Part shown: positions 59,001 to 64,000 of the stretch, piece by piece
Numbering within the stretch: the first letter of the stretch is position 1
Layout of the letters: each line of letters begins with the position of its first letter
Assembly (NCBI GenBank): GCA_028673005.1
Contig: CM054115.1
Span: 188,267,548 to 188,331,547, forward strand
Length of the DNA: 64,000 nucleotides
Origin: Tanypteryx hageni
Taxonomy: Eukaryota > Arthropoda > Insecta > Odonata > Petaluridae
Direction of reading: 5' to 3'
Translations under genes and position numbers: made by a program
The notes under the pieces: generated by a model
The model's database searches: none
Told to the model about the DNA's origin: nothing
What the model saw: only the letters and a program-made list of their open reading frames with translations

Positions 59001-62000
59001 GCTTTTACCGCTTTGCTGGTAAAGAACGCCTAAAAACTTCGTGATTGAATTAAATCAATAATTTCAAAGTAACGCAGTCGGAAGACGAAATTTCACGTGG
59101 AAAATTACGACGGACGGACGGACGGACCAGACATAAAGCTATTACCGCTTTGCTGGTAAAGAACGCCTAAAAACTTCGTGATTGAATTAAATCAAAAATT
59201 TCAAAGTAACGCAGTCGGAAGACGAAATTTCACGTGGAAAATTACGACGGACGGACGGACGGACCAAACATAAAGCTTTTACCGCTTTGCTGGTAAAGAA
59301 CGCCTAAAAACTTCGTGATTGAATTAAATCAATAATTTCAAAGTAACGCAGTCGGAAGACGAAATTTCACGTGGAAAATTACGACGGACGGACGGACGGA
59401 CCAGACATAAAGCTTTTACCGCTTTGCTGGTAAAGAACGCCTAAAAACTTCGTGATTGAATTAAATCAATAATTTCAAAGTAACGCAGTCGGAAGACGAA
59501 ATTTCACGTGGAAAATTACGACGGACGGACGGACGGACCAAACATAAAGCTTTTACCGCTTTGCTGGTAAAGAACGCCTAAAAACTTCGTGATTGAATTA
59601 AATCAATAATTTCAAAGTAACGCAGTCGGAAGACGAAATTTCACGTGGAAAATTACGACGGACGGACGGACGGACCAGACATAAATCTATTATCGCTTTG
59701 CTGGTAAAGAACGCCTAAAAACTTCGTGATTGAATTAAATCAATAATTTCAAAGTAACGCAGTCGGAAGACGAAATTTCACGTGGAAAATTACGACGGAC
59801 GGACGGACGGACCAGACATAAAGCTATTACCGCTTTGCTGGTAAAGAACGCCTAAAAACTTCGTGATTGAATTAAATCAATAATTTCAAAGTAACGCAGT
59901 CGGAAGACGAAATTTCACGTGGAAAATTACGACGGACGGACGGACGGACCAGACATAAAGCTTTTACCGCTTTGCTGGTAAAGAACGCCTAAAAACTTCG
60001 TGATTGAATTAAATCAATAATTTCAAAGTAACGCAGTCGGAAGACGAAATTTCACGTGGAAAATTACGACGGACGGACGGACGGACCAGACATAAAGCTT
60101 TTACCGCTTTGCTGGTAAAGAACGCCTAAAAACTTCGTGATTGAATTAAATCAATAATTTCAAAGTAACGCAGTCGGAAGACGAAATTTCACGTGGAAAA
60201 TTACGACGGACGGACGGACGGACCAAACATAAAGCTTTTACCGCTTTGCTGGTAAAGAACGCCTAAAAACTTCGTGATTGAATTAAATAAATAATTTCAA
60301 AGTAACGCAGTCGGAAGACGAAATTTCACGTGGAAAATTACGACGGACGGACGGACGGACCAAACATAAAGCTTTTACCGCTTTGCTGGTAAAGAACGCC
60401 TAAAAACTTCGTGATTGAATTAAATCAATAATTTCAAAGTAACGCAGTCGGAAGACGAAATTTCACGTGGAAAATTACGACGGACGGACGGACGGACCAG
60501 ACATAAAGCTTTTACCGCTTTGCTGGTAAAGAACGCCTAAAAACTTCGTGATTGAATTAAATCAATAATTTCAAAGTAACGCAGTCGGAAGACGAAATTT
60601 CACGTGGAAAATTACGACGGACGGACGGACGGACCAAACATAAAGCTTTTACCGCTTTGCTGGTAAAGAACGCCTAAAAACTTCGTGATTGAATTAAATC
60701 AATAATTTCAAAGTAACGCAGTCGGAAGACGAAATTTCACGTGGAAAATTACGACGGACGGACGGACGGACCAGACATAAAGCTTTTACCGCTTTGCTGG
60801 TAAAGAACGCCTAAAAACTTCGTGATTGAATTAAATCAATAATTTCAAAGTAACGCAGTCGGAAGACGAAATTTCACGTGGAAAATTACGACGGACGGAC
60901 GGACGGACCAAACATAAAGCTTTTACCGCTTTGCTGGTAAAGAACGCCTAAAAACTTCGTGATTGAATTAAATCAATAATTTCAAAGTAACGCAGTCGGA
61001 AGACGAAATTTCACGTGGAAAATTACGACGGACGGACGGACGGACCAGACATAAAGCTTTTACCGCTTTGCTGGTAAAGAACGCCTAAAAACTTCGTGAT
61101 TGAATTAAATCAATAATTTCAAAGTAACGCAGTCGGAAGACGAAATTTCACGTGGAAAATTACGACGGACGGACGGACGGACCAGACATAAAGCTATTAC
61201 CGCTTTGCTGGTAAAGAACGCCTAAAAACTTCGTGATTGAATTAAATCAATAATTTCAAAGTAACGCAGTCGGAAGACGAAATTTCACGTGGAAAATTAC
61301 GACGGACGGACGGACGGACCAGACATAAAGCTATTACCGCTTTGCTGGTAAAGAACGCCTAAAAACTTCGTGATTGAATTAAATCAATAATTTCAAAGTA
61401 ACGCAGTCGGAAGACGAAATTTCACGTGGAAAATTACGACGGACGGACGGACGGACCAGACATAAAGCTTTTACCGCTTTGCTGGTAAAGAACGCCTAAA
61501 AACTTCGTGATTGAATTAAATCAATAATTTCAAAGTAACGCAGTCGGAAGACGAAATTTCACGTGGAAAATTACGACGGACGGACGGACGGACCAGACAT
61601 AAAGCTTTTCCTGCTTTGCTGGTAAAGAACGCCTAAAAACTTCGTGATTGAATTAAATCAATAATTTCAAAGTAACGCAGTCGGAAGACGAAATTTCACG
61701 TGGAAAATTACGACGGACGGACGGACGGACCAGACATAAAGCTTTTACCGCTTTGCTGGTAAAGAACGCCTAAAAACTTCGTGATTGAATTAAATCAATA
61801 ATTTCAAAGTAACGCAGTCGGAAGACGAAATTTCACGTGGAAAATTACGACGGACGGACGGACGGACCAGACATAAAGCTTTTACCGCTTTGCTGGTAAA
61901 GAACGCCTAAAAACTTCGTGATTGAATTAAATCAATAATTTCAAAGTAACGCAGTCGGAAGACGAAATTTCACGTGGAAAATTACGACGGACGGACGGAC

Positions 62001-62665
62001 GGACCAGACATAAAGCTATTACCGCTTTGCTGGTAAAGAACGCCTAAAAACTTCGTGATTGAATTAAATCAATAATTTCAAAGTAACGCAGTCGGAAGAC
62101 GAAATTTCACGTGGAAAATTACGACGGACGGACGGACGGACCAGACATAAAGCTTTTACCGCTTTGCTGGTAAAGAACGCCTAAAAACTTCGTGATTGAA
62201 TTAAATCAATAATTTCAAAGTAACGCAGTCGGAAGACGAAATTTCACGTGGAAAATTACGACGGACGGACGGACGGACCAGACATAAAGCTATTACCGCT
62301 TTGCTGGTAAAGAACGCCTAAAAACTTCGTGATTGAATTAAATCAATAATTTCAAAGTAACGCAGTCGGAAGACGAAATTTCACGTGGAAAATTACGACG
62401 GACGGACGGACGGACCAGACATAAAGCTATTACCGCTTTGCTGGTAAAGAACGCCTAAAAACTTCGTGATTGAATTAAATCAATAATTTCAAAGTAACGC
62501 AGTCGGAAGACGAAATTTCACGTGGAAAATTACGACGGACGGACGGACGGACCAGACATAAAGCTATTACCGCTTTGCTGGTAAAGAACGCCTAAAAACT
62601 TCGTGATTGAATTAAATCAATAATTTCAAAGTAACGCAGTCGGAAGACGAAATTTCACGTGGAAA
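53080..62665 (+). repeat. Satellite array, 137-bp monomer, 70 copies
   Basis: Counting the landmark CCAGACATAAAG (or CCAAACATAAAG) from 53,107 to 62,552 gives 70 monomers. The spacing is 31 x 137 to 57,354, one interval of 129 and then 37 x 137. The odd interval (monomer 32 to 33, near 57,475) has lost two GGAC units. Each monomer holds GAAAATTAC, about four GACG/GGAC tetranucleotides, a hairpin TTTACC-GCTTTGCT-GGTAAA (TATTACC variants pair less), GCCTAAAAACTTCGTG and TTTCACGTGG with a CACGTG palindrome. Monomers differ at only a few positions. The array starts and stops at the same monomer point (GAAA), as expected of tandem duplication of one defined segment. It has no open frame. Neither spacing nor content resembles a CRISPR array. 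Confidence 0.98.
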
Positions 62666-64000
62666 GAAACAGAACCGAAGAGGTTTTGGTGGTTCAGTAA
62701 TAAGTTCTGCAATGCGCTTTACTGTATTTAGGTTGCCTACAATTATTGAAACACTCTTCGTATTTCAAATACGCCTGCCATAAACTCGGTTTGACCGTTA
62801 AAAACGCCATCGAAAAACCTTCATTCTCACCTTTGAGGAAGAGCTAACGCTTTGCAACACCACACCACAAGTGGCAAGAGGAAGTGGCAGGCAGAGAAAC
62901 CAATGAAGAAGCTCTTTGTTTGAAGAGACAAATTGGGAGGTCGCCGTTATACCTCAAGTTCTCTCTAGATATTCGATTAGGACACGTTTCCAGAAATTTG
63001 AGCGTATTTCGAAAAAGTGTATTCCAAAAAGTGTCTCCACTTGGTGCTTTGGAACTTATTCCTTAATTAATCAATGGCCGCTGACAAAAATAAGTTATAG
63101 TGTTTTATTCTAAAAAATCAATATTTTCCATGCTCTATAACCCTACTATTTAGCTAAATATTTTTTTTTAATTGCCGAGTTTAAAGTTCAAATTTACAAA
63201 AAATATAATTAATATAATAAATAAATATAATAAATTAATTTATAAATAAAATACCTCCCTAATACCATGGCCAAATGCATTTTTTCCTGAAACAATGGAG
63301 CAAAGAATGATTTGACAATGCCTTGGAATAAGTGCTAAATGCACCTTGTCATATTAAAGAAAATCGGTCTTTTGGTTCAAAATTTAAAAGGAGGGACAGG
63401 TAGACACAACGAAGAGACTATAAGCCTATTTCCATTCTGAAAAATAGGCTAAAAACCTATGAACTACAGTGAAAGTCTGAAGGTGCATGCCGTTTTAGTA
63501 CTATGAAAGGAAATGGACATTTAAATTGAAAATGAAATCTTGATCATCTAAAAACTGAGGGAAAATTTGATTGTAAAACTATAACCACGTAATTATAATT
63601 ATCCTATTAAACTCAAACGTATGAAGAAATAAGTACTTACGACACTTTAAAAATTATAGGTAGCCAAATACATACATAGTTTCACAATAACTACGAAGTA
63701 TACGGGAATACTTTGGCACTATTATATTACGCACAATAAAGACATTTTCAATGTTCCAAAGCTATGATGTGAATGCTGGCGCAGAGTCTGAAGCATCGAA
63801 AATGAAAAAAGTGCCTAGAAATACCATAAATGCTATGATTGAGACTAAGCTGGAGTTGAATAATGGGAAGAAAGACACAGGCTCGCGCCAGCTCCGTCGG
63901 GTTAAATAATAAATATTAAATTAAACAAGTCAAGATCATTATATCATACGACACTATGAATCATGGCTATCAACATGGAAGTAATATTTCGAATTAATAT
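62666..64000. other. Unassigned DNA right of the satellite
   Basis: Sequence changes abruptly after CACGTGGAAA. The two overlapping open frames of about 60 codons at 62,884-63,113 show no motif. The rest is AT-rich and I see nothing in it. Confidence 0.45.

Noticed and set aside
53080..62665. Possible CRISPR array
   Set aside because: The whole 137-bp unit is repeated with no variable spacers, and the context is a eukaryotic transposon-rich genome.
53080..62665. CENP-B box in the satellite monomer
   Set aside because: Only a short CTTCGT stretch agrees with the consensus; the required CGGG half is absent.
62884..63113. Two overlapping frames of about 60 codons right of the satellite
   Set aside because: Short, in competing frames and without similarity to anything I know.

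Overview
This is an AT-rich, gene-poor stretch of animal nuclear DNA, most likely from an arthropod and probably an insect. I found no convincing host exon, rRNA or functional tRNA. Every protein-coding similarity I recognise belongs to a transposable element, and every one is broken. The repeat community (RTE and CR1/jockey-type LINEs, a Penelope-like element, mariner, a Tc1/mariner relative of the kind annotated DUF4817 in insects, hAT, a piggyBac-type MITE and Helitron-like ends) fits an arthropod. The species cannot be told from this window.

Layout. 0-5 kb: noncoding DNA with a foldback repeat, a 576-bp piggyBac-type MITE (TTAA duplications), microsatellites and a C-rich minisatellite. 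5.9-10.9 kb: a cluster of dead retroelements. It holds an RTE-type endonuclease fragment and a decayed tRNA, both on the minus strand. It also holds a CR1/jockey-type LINE relic split by two small inverted-repeat elements, and a Penelope-like element with a GIY-YIG domain between inverted terminal repeats. 10.9-31 kb: mostly unassigned noncoding DNA. It contains a 77-bp-arm hairpin built on a tRNA-Gly-like sequence, one copy of an unrecognised repeat rich in GGGTGAAA, a probable 285-bp MITE and a G-rich minisatellite. 31-40 kb: an 851-bp and a 264-bp hAT-type element, each with perfect 8-bp duplications. There is also a pair of 300-bp inverted duplicates about 1.9 kb apart, Helitron-like ends, and the second GGGTGAAA repeat. 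42.6-43.9 kb: a decayed mariner.

44.1-51.65 kb is a set of nested insertions. A Helitron/HINE-like host repeat is split by a 3-kb RTE-type LINE and by a hAT element. The hAT is itself split by a 1.7-kb Tc1/mariner relative with 269-bp terminal inverted repeats. A second copy of the host repeat begins near 52.4 kb and runs straight into a 9.6-kb satellite (53,080-62,665).

The satellite is the outstanding feature: 70 monomers with a period of exactly 137 bp in 68 of 69 intervals. Each carries a GGAC tetranucleotide run, a small hairpin and a CACGTG palindrome. Its monomer is recognisable as a single diverged copy inside the 44-51 kb host repeat. The array therefore looks like a local tandem amplification of the internal part of a dispersed, probably Helitron-related, element. 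Diagnostic variants form four-monomer and two-monomer higher-order repeats and a left-to-right polarity, so its recent history can be read from the sequence. The last 1.3 kb shows nothing recognisable.
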